DNA from: Odobenus rosmarus divergens
Taxonomy: Eukaryota; Chordata; Mammalia; Carnivora; Odobenidae
Length of the DNA stretch: 64,000 nucleotides
Reading direction: 5' to 3'
Assembly: GCF_000321225.1 (NCBI RefSeq)
Contig: NW_004451011.1
Location: 609,174-673,173, forward strand
Shown: piece by piece, positions 1 through 12,300 of the stretch
Layout of the letters: each line of letters begins with the position of its first letter
Numbering within the stretch: position 1 is the first letter of the stretch
Notes under the pieces: generated by a model
Told to the model about the DNA's origin: nothing
The model's input: the letters and a program-made list of their open reading frames with translations, nothing else
The model's database searches: none
Made by a program: the position numbers and the translations under genes

Positions 1-236
1 TGAATCAGTTATTACATTGGAGTTGCCTATGACTTTTTAAACTTGGATATTGTATTTTTAACAAAGGAGAAAAAGGCAGTTGATAATTTTTTCTTGCTGT
101 TAAGCATTTCTGAAAAGGAAATGGTAGTTGGGTGCTGTTCACTGTGCTTTTTTAGCTTTTAGGCTAAATATTTTAATCATTTGAAATTCCCCAAATACCA
201 TGCATTGTTAGTAATGTTAATTTTTGTTTCCAACAG
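1..236 (+). other. RBM27 intron, 3' end only
   Basis: AT-rich sequence ending in a pyrimidine-rich acceptor. No repeat recognised. Confidence 0.8.
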
Positions 237-381
237 CTGCTAACATTGTCATCCAGACTGAACCACCAGTTCCTGTTTCAATTAATAGCAACATAACCAG
301 AGTAGTTCTTGAACCAGATAGCCGAAAAAGAGCTATAAGTGGTTTGGAAGGGCCGCTCACAAAGAAACCTTGGCTGGGAAA
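237..381 (+). CDS. RBM27: RBM27 coding exon a (linker before RRM)
   Basis: Acceptor is a pyrimidine-rich tract ending CAACAG at 236; donor GTAAGA follows 381. The first two bases finish a codon begun upstream and the last two (AA) are completed by G of the next exon. It encodes 47 whole residues starting [10 protein letters not shown] and ending KKPWLG, with a basic patch SRKRA, in the disordered linker ahead of the RRM. Confidence 0.92.
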
Positions 382-3300
382 GTAAGATAATTTGTTACTT
401 AGTAACATCTAATTGGTGTTTTTGTTATTTTTGTGTGCATTAGTAAATTTGAAAAATTAAGAGTTGTCATTAATCAATGATTTTCAAACTATGTGTCTCA
501 AAGTTAGGGTTCCCAGAGGCATCATTGGAACATCTTAAAAATGGAAGAGCTAACAATATTAATAATAGATATTAGTAATTTGTATTTATTATATATAGGC
601 CTAGCCCAGTATTAAGAATTATTGAGACACTGGAAATGAATAGAAAAGAAGAAAAACTTACGTACTTTTGCAGAAGTTGAAAAATACTCCATAAAAAAAA
701 TGTTCTTTCCTTGCTTTAAAGTTAGACTCCTTGGTAATTGTGGTGGATCTCTTCAGGATTTGATTTTTATTCTTATTTGGGCCTCTTTCATTTTGTGATC
801 TTTTGCTCTTTAATCTTTTTTCTTTCTCTCCACCTGTTCTGTTCCCATGTAAAAGGAAAATGTGAAAATTATTTAGTAATTTCTGAAGAATGTTAAGTAC
901 TTTCTCAAGAATGTAAGAATATCTTACAGATGACACTTCAATACATATAAACTTAAATTATTTGTTGGCCTTTCTCGTGGCTAGGCATAAGGTGGGGGAA
1001 TTAATCAAGATCTATTAATATTCTTTTCAGGCAAGGGAATAACAGTCAGAGTAAACCAGGATTCTTGAGAAAGAATCAGTATACAAACACCAAATTAGAA
1101 GTCAAGAAAATCCCTCAGGAATTGAACAACATTACCAAGCTCAACGAACACTTCAGCAAATTTGGAACTATTGTAAACATCCAGGTAAATGTGGCTAGGT
1201 TGGTGACAGAATTAATGTGGTTTTATGCATCTTTGAAATTATTCTTATCAGTTCACTTTGCTTAAATGAGCCAGTAATTAGTCTGATTGTCTTTGCTAAG
1301 TGTTTTAAGCTCCACGCCCAACTTTATGATGAAATTGTTAAGTTGAATTTGTTTTTTTATGCATTTGTTTCTTATCCACAACTTCTTCCTGAAAGACACA
1401 GAGGCTACTAGTTAGCGTATTTTTGTTCATAGTGCTATCTCTGGACAAATGACTTTTTAATCTGCTTTAGTATTTTCACTAGGTAGGTGAGATTTTTGGT
1501 GATTTCTAAGATTGCAGTTTTGTCTACTGAATGACTCATATTGTAGTGAAATAGTAATTGTTTAAGGATGGTTCTAATCTTAAGAATTTTAGTCAGTGTA
1601 ACATGTTATTTAATATCTCATAAATTGTAGCTTTTGTATTCTGTCTCCAATTTATGAATTTGTGGTTAAGTGTTACGCTGTGATTGAGAGTACTTGAAGG
1701 TCTCATTAATTTGCATTTTCAGTTAGTCACCCCTGATGGTTAATGTTGTCATCAAACCAAAATGTGATTTATATAACTGAGGTAAGAAAGTAGTATTAGG
1801 AAATTTGATATTTCAAAGAACTCAAAGGTATCTTTTTGAAAGATTTTTTTTTGAGAGATTTTTAAGCAGGTTTTGTCCCTGAATGTGGTACATGTTTAAT
1901 TTTATAGATGATTGGAAATATATTAAACAAAAGTGAAAAAAACAAATCACCTAAATAGCACTACTTTGCAATAACAATTATTAATATTTTAATGAAAAGA
2001 CATATTTGTTTATATGGGAGAACACACATATGCATACTTACACATGTTCTCTTTTTATTTTTATTTATTTATTTTTAAAGATTTTATTTATTTGACAGAG
2101 AGAGAAAGCACAAGCAGGGGGAGCGGCAAGCATAGGGAGAGGGAGAAGCAGGCTCCCCGCTGAGCAGGGAGCCTGATGCAGGGCTCAATCCCAAGACCCT
2201 GAGATCTTGACCTGAGCCGAAGGCAGACGCTTAACCAACTGAGCCACCCAGGCACCCCACATGTTCTCTTTTTAAAAATACTTTACACACTTCAAGAATA
2301 CAAAGTCATACCAAATGTCTCTGACTACTTTTTTTCTCTTACGTGTTTCCTGGGTCATTATTATTTATGGCATTTAGAAAAATAAGATGGCTTAATGTAG
2401 TTTGGTAGCTGAGTCTTGTCTGGTTTCCATAAAACATAACCATAGACTGGGTGGCTTAAACAACAAAAACTTATTTGGGGGGAAGTCCAAAGTTAAGGTG
2501 CTGGCCACTTTGGTTCCTAACAAGGATTCTCTTTCTGCTTTGCAGATGGCCACTTTCTTGCTGTGTCCTCGAATTGTGGAAGGGGAGAGAGATCTCTTCC
2601 CCTTTCTATGAGGCTTCCAGTACCATCTGGTTAGGGCCCCACTGTTCTGACCTCATTTAACTTTAATTATTTCCTAAAAGCCCTATCTCCAAATGTAGTC
2701 ACGCTGGGGGGTGAAGATTTCAACATAAGAATTTGGGAGGGGGTTATAAATCAGTCCCTAGCTATAGGCCATCATTTATTTACTGTTCTTTGTTTTTGGG
2801 AATTTCTGTTGTTTCTATTGCTTTATATAAAAACAATGCTGTGGTGAGCCACCTTGTCGCTGAACCTTCATTATTTTTTTATGATGCACTGCTGAATTAA
2901 AGGGAATTTTAAGACTTTTTATTTGAGCTGCCAAATGGTTCTCCAAAAGGGTTGTGCCAATTGGTACTCCTAAATGCACTGTATGAAGCCTCATCAACAC
3001 TGTAATATGGATCCATTAAAATTTTTTTAGCAAATTTCATAAGTGAAAAATTATACTTGTTTTAATTTGCTTTTTTAAAATAGGTTTCTAATTTATATAG
3101 ATCTTTTGTAGGGTTTTTTTTGGATATGCCTATTGTCTTTGCCCATTCTTTATGAAGGTATTTACAGTAGTGCTTTTCTAAGCCACTGCTTGTCATATAT
3201 ATTAAAAATACTTTTTCCATTCATCATTCAGTTTAGGGCATATGTGGATTGACAGATTTTAAAATTTTATGTGGTAGAATCTACTGTTCTTTGTCTTTAT

Positions 3301-6300
3301 GCATCCGACTTTGATATGTATGCATAAAAAGGTTTTCCAGACACTCAGATTATACAGATATCCACCTTTTTTTCCTTTGTGTTTTTATCAGGTTTTTTGG
3401 GTTTATTGTAAAATAGTTTCTTTTTCTGGAGTTTATTTGAATGTAAGATATCTGGGAGGATCTAACAACTTTTCCCCAAGTGGTTAGGTAACATTGCTAG
3501 GATTACTTGTTGAATAAGATAATACTCTTTTATGTATAATTTTGGAAAATATGCATATTATCCTTTAGAGGGATGGAGAACTTTACAAAGTATTCAGAAT
3601 GGATTTCAGCAGGCCATTCTCTGCTTTTGAATTCTTTATCAATAATTTACTTGAATTTATTTGTTAATTTCTGTGGGGTTTTTTTGTTGATGCTTTTGTT
3701 TTTTCTTACAGGTTGCTTTTAAGGGAGATCCAGAAGCAGCCCTCATCCAGTATCTTACTAACGAGGAGGCCAGGAAGGCCATTTCCAGTACTGAAGCAGT
3801 TCTAAACAACCGATTCATTCGAGTTCTGTGGCATAGAGAAAATAACGAGCAGCCAGCACTACAGTCTCCAACACAGCTACTCCTGCAGCAACAGCAAACA
3901 CTTAGTCACCTGTCACAGCAGCACCATCATCTGCCACAGCACCTTCATCAGCAGCAGGTGCTGGTGGCCCAGTCTCCTCCCTCAACGGTACATGGGGGTA
4001 TCCAGAAGGTAATCCACTGGTTCACAGAGAATGAGAGGTCCTCTGGTCCACCCTCTATCTAGATCGTTGTTTCTCAGTTTGGGTCCTTAGGTCTTCTACA
4101 TTAAAGCCACTCAGTTTTATCTACAGACAGCAGCATCTCATCTCCTGAGAACTTATTAGACATGCAGTTTCTTGGACCTCACCCCTATTTACTCAGTTGG
4201 AATCACTATGGTTGGGGCCTAAGCAAGATCTCCAGATGATTCTTAGGAACCGTAAAGTTTGACAAGTGCTGTTCTTCTACTGGAATTGATTACCTGGGTA
4301 CAAATTCCTGGGCCTTATCTCCCCAAACTTATAGTCAGTCTCTAGATATGAGGCACATAAATCTACATGTTAAAGAAGTACCCTTAGTGATTCTTCTCAA
4401 CACTAAAATATAGTAACTGTCCGCTACCAAACAACTCTGAATCTAGAACTTTTGCTTTGTTTTGTGTTAGAATCTGTCATCCTTGTACCCACTCTTCTGT
4501 CTTAATTTTTCCATATAGAAAACTCTTTTAAAAAGCTCTTAAAACTTTTAAAACTGAAATGTAAGCTCCAAGAAAGTGGGGATTTTGTCTCTTCATTCTG
4601 TCTTCCGTGCCTAAAACAAGGCCTGGCTCACAATACACTTGAATGAATAGATGAAGGAAGGAAAGAACAAACTACTATGCCGTAGAGCCATTCCAATATT
4701 GATGATAATGATAACCTTTTTCTAGTGTTCTCTTGTTTCAGTTAAATGCATTCAGATTTTTAAAAGGATTTCTTACCGTACATAGTTTTCTTTTTTTTTT
4801 TTTAAAGATTTTATTTTTATTTATTTGACAGACAGTGTGAGAGGGAACACAAGCAGGGGGAGTTGGAGAGGGAGAAGCAGGCTTCCCGTGGAGCAGGGAG
4901 CCCGATGTAGGGCTCGATCCCAGGGATCGTGGGATCGTGACCTGAGCCAAAGGCAGGCGCTTAATGATACAGATGCCCCTCCTTTTTTTTTTTTTTAAAG
5001 ATTTTTACCATACGTAGTCTTAACTCCAGTCATCATCCTTTTTATTTGCACCTAAGCCAGGATTTCTTTTGTCTGTTCCACTTCATGTTAGAGCCCAAAG
5101 GAAAATGCTTCCCCTAGATGTTGGCCAAATGGTGTATAAAAGTGATACTGTCAGCTGTATGATCTCTTAGACCCTGTTCTGTTATTGTTATAAGCTACCA
5201 TCAGTTAAAACCCCCAGATCCCTTAAAGGGAACATTTAAAAAATTATTAGAAATTTTTATCTGTATGAACATATATACATAATATGCATGCATTTTTATC
5301 CAAATGAGCATATATGCATGCACCGAACTACTGTTATTGATAGGAACTACCATCAGTTAAAACCCCCAGATTCCTTAAAGGGAACATTTAAAAAATTATT
5401 AGAAATGTTTATCTATATGAGCATATTATACATATATGCATGCATTTTGTTATGACATTTTTCAGACATCCATAGAAGTATGGATAATAGCAATCGTTTG
5501 TATATCTACCACTTTAAAAAATAAAACCTTACAGATAATTGAAGCACCCTCCCTTCTCATTTCTTTATTTTCTTCCCCATGGTAATCACCACCCTGAATT
5601 TGTATCATTCCTGGGCATTTTAAAAACTTTTACCCACATATGTGTTTATTTTGTGTGTGCAGATAATGAGTAAACCACAGACATCGGGGGCCTATGTTCT
5701 TAACAAAGTTCCTGTTAAACATCGTCTTGGACATGCAAGTGGTAACCAGAGTGATGCATCACACTTACTGAATCAGTCAGGTGGTGCTGGAGAGGATTGC
5801 CAGGTATGTATTTCTACGATCCTCAGATATATTTAAAGCTGTTCAGCGACACAGAGAAATTAAGAAATTGACTTTCATCAATATTTGTAGTGTCTTGTTT
5901 CCTCAGTCAAGGTAAATGTGAGAGCTAACCTAAGTGTGGCAGGTATACTTCTCTAATTTCCATGATTCTGCCAAAAATTGGCAAAATTTTTTTTCCTATT
6001 CAAAGCGAAGTAGGAATTTGAGAATTTTAGCCATTTATTAATAGATGTCTTTCTTAGTGCATTTCTTTTCCTCTTTAAGAACGTAATGAAGGAGATTCTG
6101 TTGTAATCAGAAGTCAAACTTTGGAATGTATTTTAAGTAGTTTCTTTGCTTTTAGGAATATATCTGTACAGTGACTTTCCACAATGGTGATTATTTCAAA
6201 GAGGGTCTGAAAAATTCTGAAAAAGAACAAGGGATGACTAGCCCTACCAGACATTAAAAAATATTATGAAGTCTGTATAACCAAGTCAGTTGGCACATGG

Positions 6301-9300
6301 ATAGACCAACGGAACAGAATAAAAGACAAGACATATACTTCCTGGCAAATAGGAATTTTTAGATGTCAAAACAGTATCTTAGGTCAGTGAGGAAAATACA
6401 GAGTTTTTGATAAATGGTGTGTGGATAACTGGCTTGCCATATAGAAAAGATAAAATTAGATCCATTTTTAAAATTACATAATAAACTAGGATAATTTCTA
6501 AAAAGATCTTGAGATTTAGATGCCAGTGGAAATGCTAAGTGGTACAACCCCCATGAAAGCAAATTTGGCAGTGTCTGGCAAAATTATGTATGCATTTATT
6601 CTAAACCAGTAATCCTCCTCAAAATGTATGCCAAAAGTACATTTGTCAAACTGAAAAAATACATGTACAAGGCTAGTAATTGTAGACTCTTTATGATAGC
6701 AAAGGACTGCAAACAACCCAGATGCCCATCAATAGGGGACTAGTTACTTAAAATGTAGTAGTATGTCCATAGAAGAGCGTATGTGCAACTTTACAATGGA
6801 ATGAGGAGTATCTTCATATGAACCATGAGGTGATCATCGGGCTATATTAGGTTAAAAAAAGTAAAATGGAACAAAACATAGTCAGCTCTGTTAGTGTAAA
6901 TAAGTAGGTCCCATGAACACATATAAATATTTGCTTATTAACAGAAACAAAAATTCCTAAAATTAAAAAATTTTTAATTCCTAAAATTTAAATCTTGGTG
7001 GTTACAGCAAGAATAGAAGAAACTAGACAACTTTGACTATGTCTTGTTTTGGAGATTTGTCTTGGAACCATGTAAATGGTGAATGCATATATATGCATAA
7101 AATGAAAAAGTCATCTCAAAATTAAAAAGAAAAATGAAACAAATTAACTAATGTTTGCATAAAAGGTACTTTAAAACAGTTATTTGACTATAGATTTGTA
7201 GTGAGATAAGCCCTGAGGACAAAAAGCAATTTTTAAAAAATATTTATTTGAGAGAGAAGGAGAGAGTGTGCGTGCATGAGCTTGAGCACTTGGGGGGGAG
7301 GGGCAGAGAAGGGGAGAGAGAAACCCAAGCAGACTGCACTGAGCTTGGAGCCTGACTTGGGGCTCAGTCCCGCAACCCTAAGGTCACGGCCTGAGCTGAA
7401 ACCAAGAGTTGGACACCTAACCGACTACCACCCAGGCGCCCCACAAAAAGCAATTTTAGAAAGTATTTTTCAGCAGTCATATTGGCAGTGTTGTTATTCT
7501 GAAACTGGTTTGTGAGCATTGTAGGATAAATCAAATGAAGAATTACATTGTTGTCACTGACAACTAAGATTTTTAGTGTGGTTGAAAAGTGTACAGTAGA
7601 TGAGATTAAGTAAAAACACTGTAGTCCTGCTTTGAATTGAAAGTATGGTTGATCCTTGAGCAACATGGATTTGAATTGTGTCGGGTCCACCTGAACATGG
7701 ATCTTTATTATTTATCTATCTATCTATTTATTTATTTGTGGTTTTATTTGGATTCAAGTTAACATATAGCGTATTATTAATTTTGGGGTAGAGTTCAGGT
7801 ATTCATCAGTTGCATATAACCCTCAGTGCTCATTCCATCACGTGTCCTCCCTAATGCCCGTCACCCAGTTATCCCACCCCAACCCACTTCCCCTCCAGCC
7901 ACCCTGTTTTCTATAGTTAAGGGTCTCTTAAGATTTATCTCCCTCTTTGTTTTTATACTATTTTATTTTTCCTTCCATTCCCCTATGTTCATCTGTTTTG
8001 TTTCTTAAATTCCACATGTGAGTAAAATCATATGGTATTTGTCTTTCTCTGACTTATTTTGCTTAGCATAACACATTCTAGTTCTGTCCACATTGTTTCA
8101 TATGGCAAGATTTCATTCTTTTTTTTTTTTTTTAAAGAATTCTTTTGCTGGTACACAATTACGTCTTTAAACTTATTCAGACAAGTTTTTTTTTTTTTTT
8201 TAAAGATTTTGTTTATTTCTTAGATAGAGAGAGCATGAGCAGGGAGGAGAGGGAGAAGCAGGCTCCCCACTGAGTAAGGAGCCCTCTGTGGGGCTCAATC
8301 TCAGCATCCTGAGATCATGACCTGAGCTGAAGGTAGACGCTTAACCAACTGAGCCACCCAGGTGCCCCTAAGATTTCATTCTTTCTGATGGCTGAGTATA
8401 TATATTTATAAATACCACATCTTTATCCATTAATCCATTGATGGACATCTGGGCTCTTTTAAACATGGATTTTTAAAATAATTACAGTAAAGACTGTAAA
8501 TGTATTTTCTCTTATGATAATTTTCTAAACATTTTCTATAGCTTATTATCATAAGAATACAGTATGTAACATACAAAGTATGTGTTAATTGTTCATGTTA
8601 TCAGTAAGGCTCTGGTCAACAGTAGGCTATTAAGTTTTGGGGGAGTCAAAAGTTAAATAAGTGGATTTTTGGCTGTGGGATGGGGGGTCAGCACCCCTTA
8701 ACTCCTGAGTTTTTCAAGGAATTCAGATAGTTTTATCTTAAAAAACAAATAAGCAGTAAAAAACTCTAGAACATTTCTTAAATCCGCTCACTGGAAAGAT
8801 CAAGAAATAATAATCATTCCAAGGGTAATTACCCCCTGCACCCTCCCAAGCACTCAGAGGAGCCAGGGGTTCTTGAAGAAATGGCTCTCCCCAGATTTGG
8901 GGCTGACAGTGTTCCAGATGATCCTAGAATATTTTATCCAGCCAGAAAATGAAGTTGTCAGAGATTTCTAGAATCCTGTCAGAGAATGAGAAATTGTCAT
9001 AAAGGCTCTAGATCTACTCACTAATTTAAAGGAAATTCATAAGACAGCAGAACATGTTACCAGAGTATCATATGATTCTGTGGTGAATATTGCAGGATGA
9101 GTGACCTGGTTTCTTCAACAATTTGCAAGGAAAAGAAAGAGATGGGAAATGAAACAGTATTAAAGGAGACTTAAAAGAGATATAACCAGTTGCAGTAGAT
9201 GGACCTTAATAGATCCCAATTCAAATGGGGAAAAATGTTTAGAAAATTATAATACAATCTTAGGATGTGAATATCTAATCATATTAAGGAGTTATCTTTT

Positions 9301-12300
9301 CAGTGTGATGATGGTATTGTGGTTATGTTTATTTATTTATTTTAAAGATTTTATTTATTTGATGGGGAGAGACACAGCGAGAGAGGGAACACAAGCAGGG
9401 GGAGTGGGAGAGGGACAAGCAGGCTTCCCGCGGAGCAGGGAGTCCAACGCGGGGTTCGATCCCAGAACCCTGGGATCATGACCTGAGCTGAAAGCAGACA
9501 CTTAATGACTGGGCCACCCAGGCACTCCATATTGTAGTTATGTTTAAAAAAGAGGTCCTTATCTTTTAAAGATACAACTGCAATATTTACAGACAGAACA
9601 ACATGGTGTTTGGTATGAATGTGGAGTTGGGGACTTAAGTAAAACAAGATTATAGTGGTCTCCCCGTATCTGCAGGGTTCCAGGACCTCCAGTGGATGCC
9701 TGACACCATAGATAGTACCAAACCCTATATATATACTATTTTTTTCCTGTATATCCCTATGCATAATGAAGTTTAATATATAAGTTAGGCACATGAAATG
9801 AATAACAACAGTAATAAAATGGAACAGTTACAACAATATACTTTAATAAAAGAGAGGTCACTCAAAATACTGTACTGTACTCATCCTTATTCATGTGATG
9901 ATATGAGATGATAAAATGCCTACATGATGAGGTAAAGTGAGGTGAATGATGCAGGCATTGTGACATAGTGTTAGGCTACTGATGACCTTCTGGTGAGTCA
10001 GAGGGTCATCGGTTTCCAGACCACAGTTGACCTCATGTGTAACTGAAACCATGGAAAGCCAAACTGTGGATAAGGGGGAACTAATGTATTTTATGTCCTG
10101 ATAATTGTTGGTGCTTGGTGATGGATCAGATTGGTAATATAACTCTTCTGTTTCAAAAATTCTATTATAAAAAGATACCAAAACAAAGACAATTTTACAG
10201 ATTTGGAAGTCAGACAGCCCCGACTGACTTGACCTGCCTCTTACTGGCTGTATTAGATAACTCGGGAACATTGGTTCCCTTTTCAATGAGTTGCTATGGG
10301 GATTGAAAAATTTCGTGTTAGTAAAGCATGGGAGGGGAGTGTTGAATACGTACTAAGTGGTCAGTAAATTATAGGTGTTGCCTTTTTTTTTTTTAATAAC
10401 ATGAATTTCAGCTATGTAGGGTTCCTACAGTACTTCAGAGACTCTTGTGTAGTTAACCTACCTTAATTTTGAGGACAGTTAACTATTGTATGATTGAGAG
10501 AAATTTTGTATTTGGTTATGAATATTTAATGATGTTATTTACACAATTGAGTTTTCTGTGAACTTCTCAATATTATATTCTGTGTCCCTTATATCATATT
10601 TAATTAAAAAATAAAAGAGGAGCATGTGTTAGGAAAGACTTGAATCAGAGAGATTGTACTGTACCATGCAGTTCTGCTATGCCTTAAGGGAAGACTAACT
10701 GGAGAGTGGTCTGTTCAGAGGGGAAAGGAATCTAAATACCAAAACCAGTGCAGTAGAGATGACCACCACTTTGCTGAGATCTGTGATCTAACTACCTATG
10801 TTTGATTATTACATTTGATTAAATATAATAAGATTATGATTACAAAGTACCTTAATCCTGTGTTAGGTGATTTGAAGGAGGGTTTAAGGAAACAGGAGTA
10901 ATTCTGTGATCAGATGTCTTCATTAGTCTTGACCTAGAAGGAGGGAAAACTAGAATGAGGCTAAAGCTGTAATTGGTAAAGAAGCTGCAGTCATTCCTGT
11001 TAGGTTAGAGAGATACTTAGTCGTTTTTACTGTTTAGATAGTATTCCTCTTTTTTGTGTCTGTTCAGTAATGATTGTGGAGTGATCTTGTTTTTGTCTTG
11101 ACCCATCCTGGTCCCAAGAGTGGCCATGTTGGAGGTTGATATTCTGTGAAATTGTTTTTGTTTAACAGGACAGTAAGGCCTCACTCAGAGTAGTTGGTCA
11201 ACTTCTAGATATAAGGGTCTGCAGTTCTTTTTCTCTCAATTAAAAAAATATAAGGAGAAGAGGAATAATGTGATTGCATTCTGAAACACATTATTGCTAA
11301 AATTAATTTTTTTATATTTGACAGTTGAATTTATGTATACATAAGAAACTCATTTTATAAATGAAGTTTTTAAATGTAAAAAAAAAGTTTAACTCCTGAA
11401 AAAAACCAAATACATGCATTCTTTCTAAAAAAACTACTTGAAAGCTTTTCTAAAATTTAGTTTAATTATATTTGTGTTTCATAGATATTTTCAGCTCCAG
11501 GCCATCCAAAAATGATTTACAGCTCCTCAAACTTAAAGACACCTTCAAAACTTTGTTCAGGGTCTAAATCTCATGATGTTCAAGAAGTTCTTAAAAAGAA
11601 GCAGGTAACAGCTTTTATTCTAATTTCCTTAAAGAGGAAACGACCCATTGAATTCTTAAGTGATTATGTTAACACATTTGAATAGTTCATGTTGTTATGG
11701 AACTACATTAAAATATTCAGCTGCTTCTTTATGTAGTGTACATTTGGAAAAAAAGAGATGAACAGACAAAAACGTATTTTGCAATTGCCTTTCAGTGGCT
11801 ACATCAAGCACAAGGAAAGAATTTTTTCCATATAAAAATAAATGACACTGAGTTGTCCTCTTTTGTTTGTTTTTTCCTTCAAGGTAAAGAAGCAGACAGT
11901 TTTATTCCATTATTTCCTCTTTTAATTCCTCTCTTGCTTTTTGTAAGTTAGACAATGTTTCACATAAAGTAAAACATTTATGTAGTTGTTATTTATATGA
12001 CTCACTTCTGAGTTTCATTATCTTTTTAAATTTAAACTCAAATAAGAGTTTTTCAAATAAAATAGGTATTTATATGTATTGTCTCAGTATAATTAGGGAT
12101 TTGATTAACAGAGAGGGGTGAGAGGCAATATTTTCCTGGCAGAAATCCATAGAATTTGCTATGACTTCTGTCCTCTAGCTTCATCTCAGATTTTTTAAAC
12201 TTTAAACCTGAAAAATAAGGATTGGCTTATTACATGGGCAAATGAGAACAGCTCTTGTTTTTCTTCGTAAATACATTCGTGTCATGTCATTTTCTTCATA

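Larger units (their letters stand above)
1185..3711 (+). other. RBM27 intron inside the RRM (2.5 kb)
   Basis: Holds an antisense SINE, an antisense MLT1-like LTR and an antisense old L1, listed separately. The 1185-2040 part shows nothing I recognise. Confidence 0.85.
4009..5662 (+). other. RBM27 intron (1.65 kb)
   Basis: Holds a MER5-like element, an L2 tail, a double SINE insertion, a 152-bp tandem duplication and an old antisense L1 near the 3' splice site. Confidence 0.85.
7646..8726 (+). mobile_element. Tigger-type DNA transposon, interrupted by L1
   Basis: Begins GGTTGATCCTTGAGCAAC and ends near TTTTTCAAGGAATTCAG, diverged TIRs of the CAGTTGACCCTTGAACAA class, with TA at the left edge. 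The internal phrases GTAAATGTATTTTCTCTTATG and CAACAGTAGGCTATTA match this family. An L1 (7707-8461) splits it. Confidence 0.75.
5804..11484 (+). other. RBM27 intron (5.7 kb)
   Basis: Mostly transposons: old sense L1, nested Tigger-L1-SINE, a second Tigger-type element, SINEs and a MIR. The final 1.1 kb (10386-11484) has no recognised repeat. Confidence 0.85.

Noticed and set aside
2057..2258. tRNA genes in the many tRNA-like SINE heads
   Set aside because: All are tRNA-Lys-type SINE heads joined to SINE bodies with tails and target duplications; none is a free tRNA gene.
9351..9794. 147-codon open frame (-)
   Set aside because: Spans a SINE body and the start of a Tigger-type element; repeat-derived.
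9891..10286. 131-codon open frame (-)
   Set aside because: Runs from a Tigger-type element into a MIR; no motif, no transposase signature.
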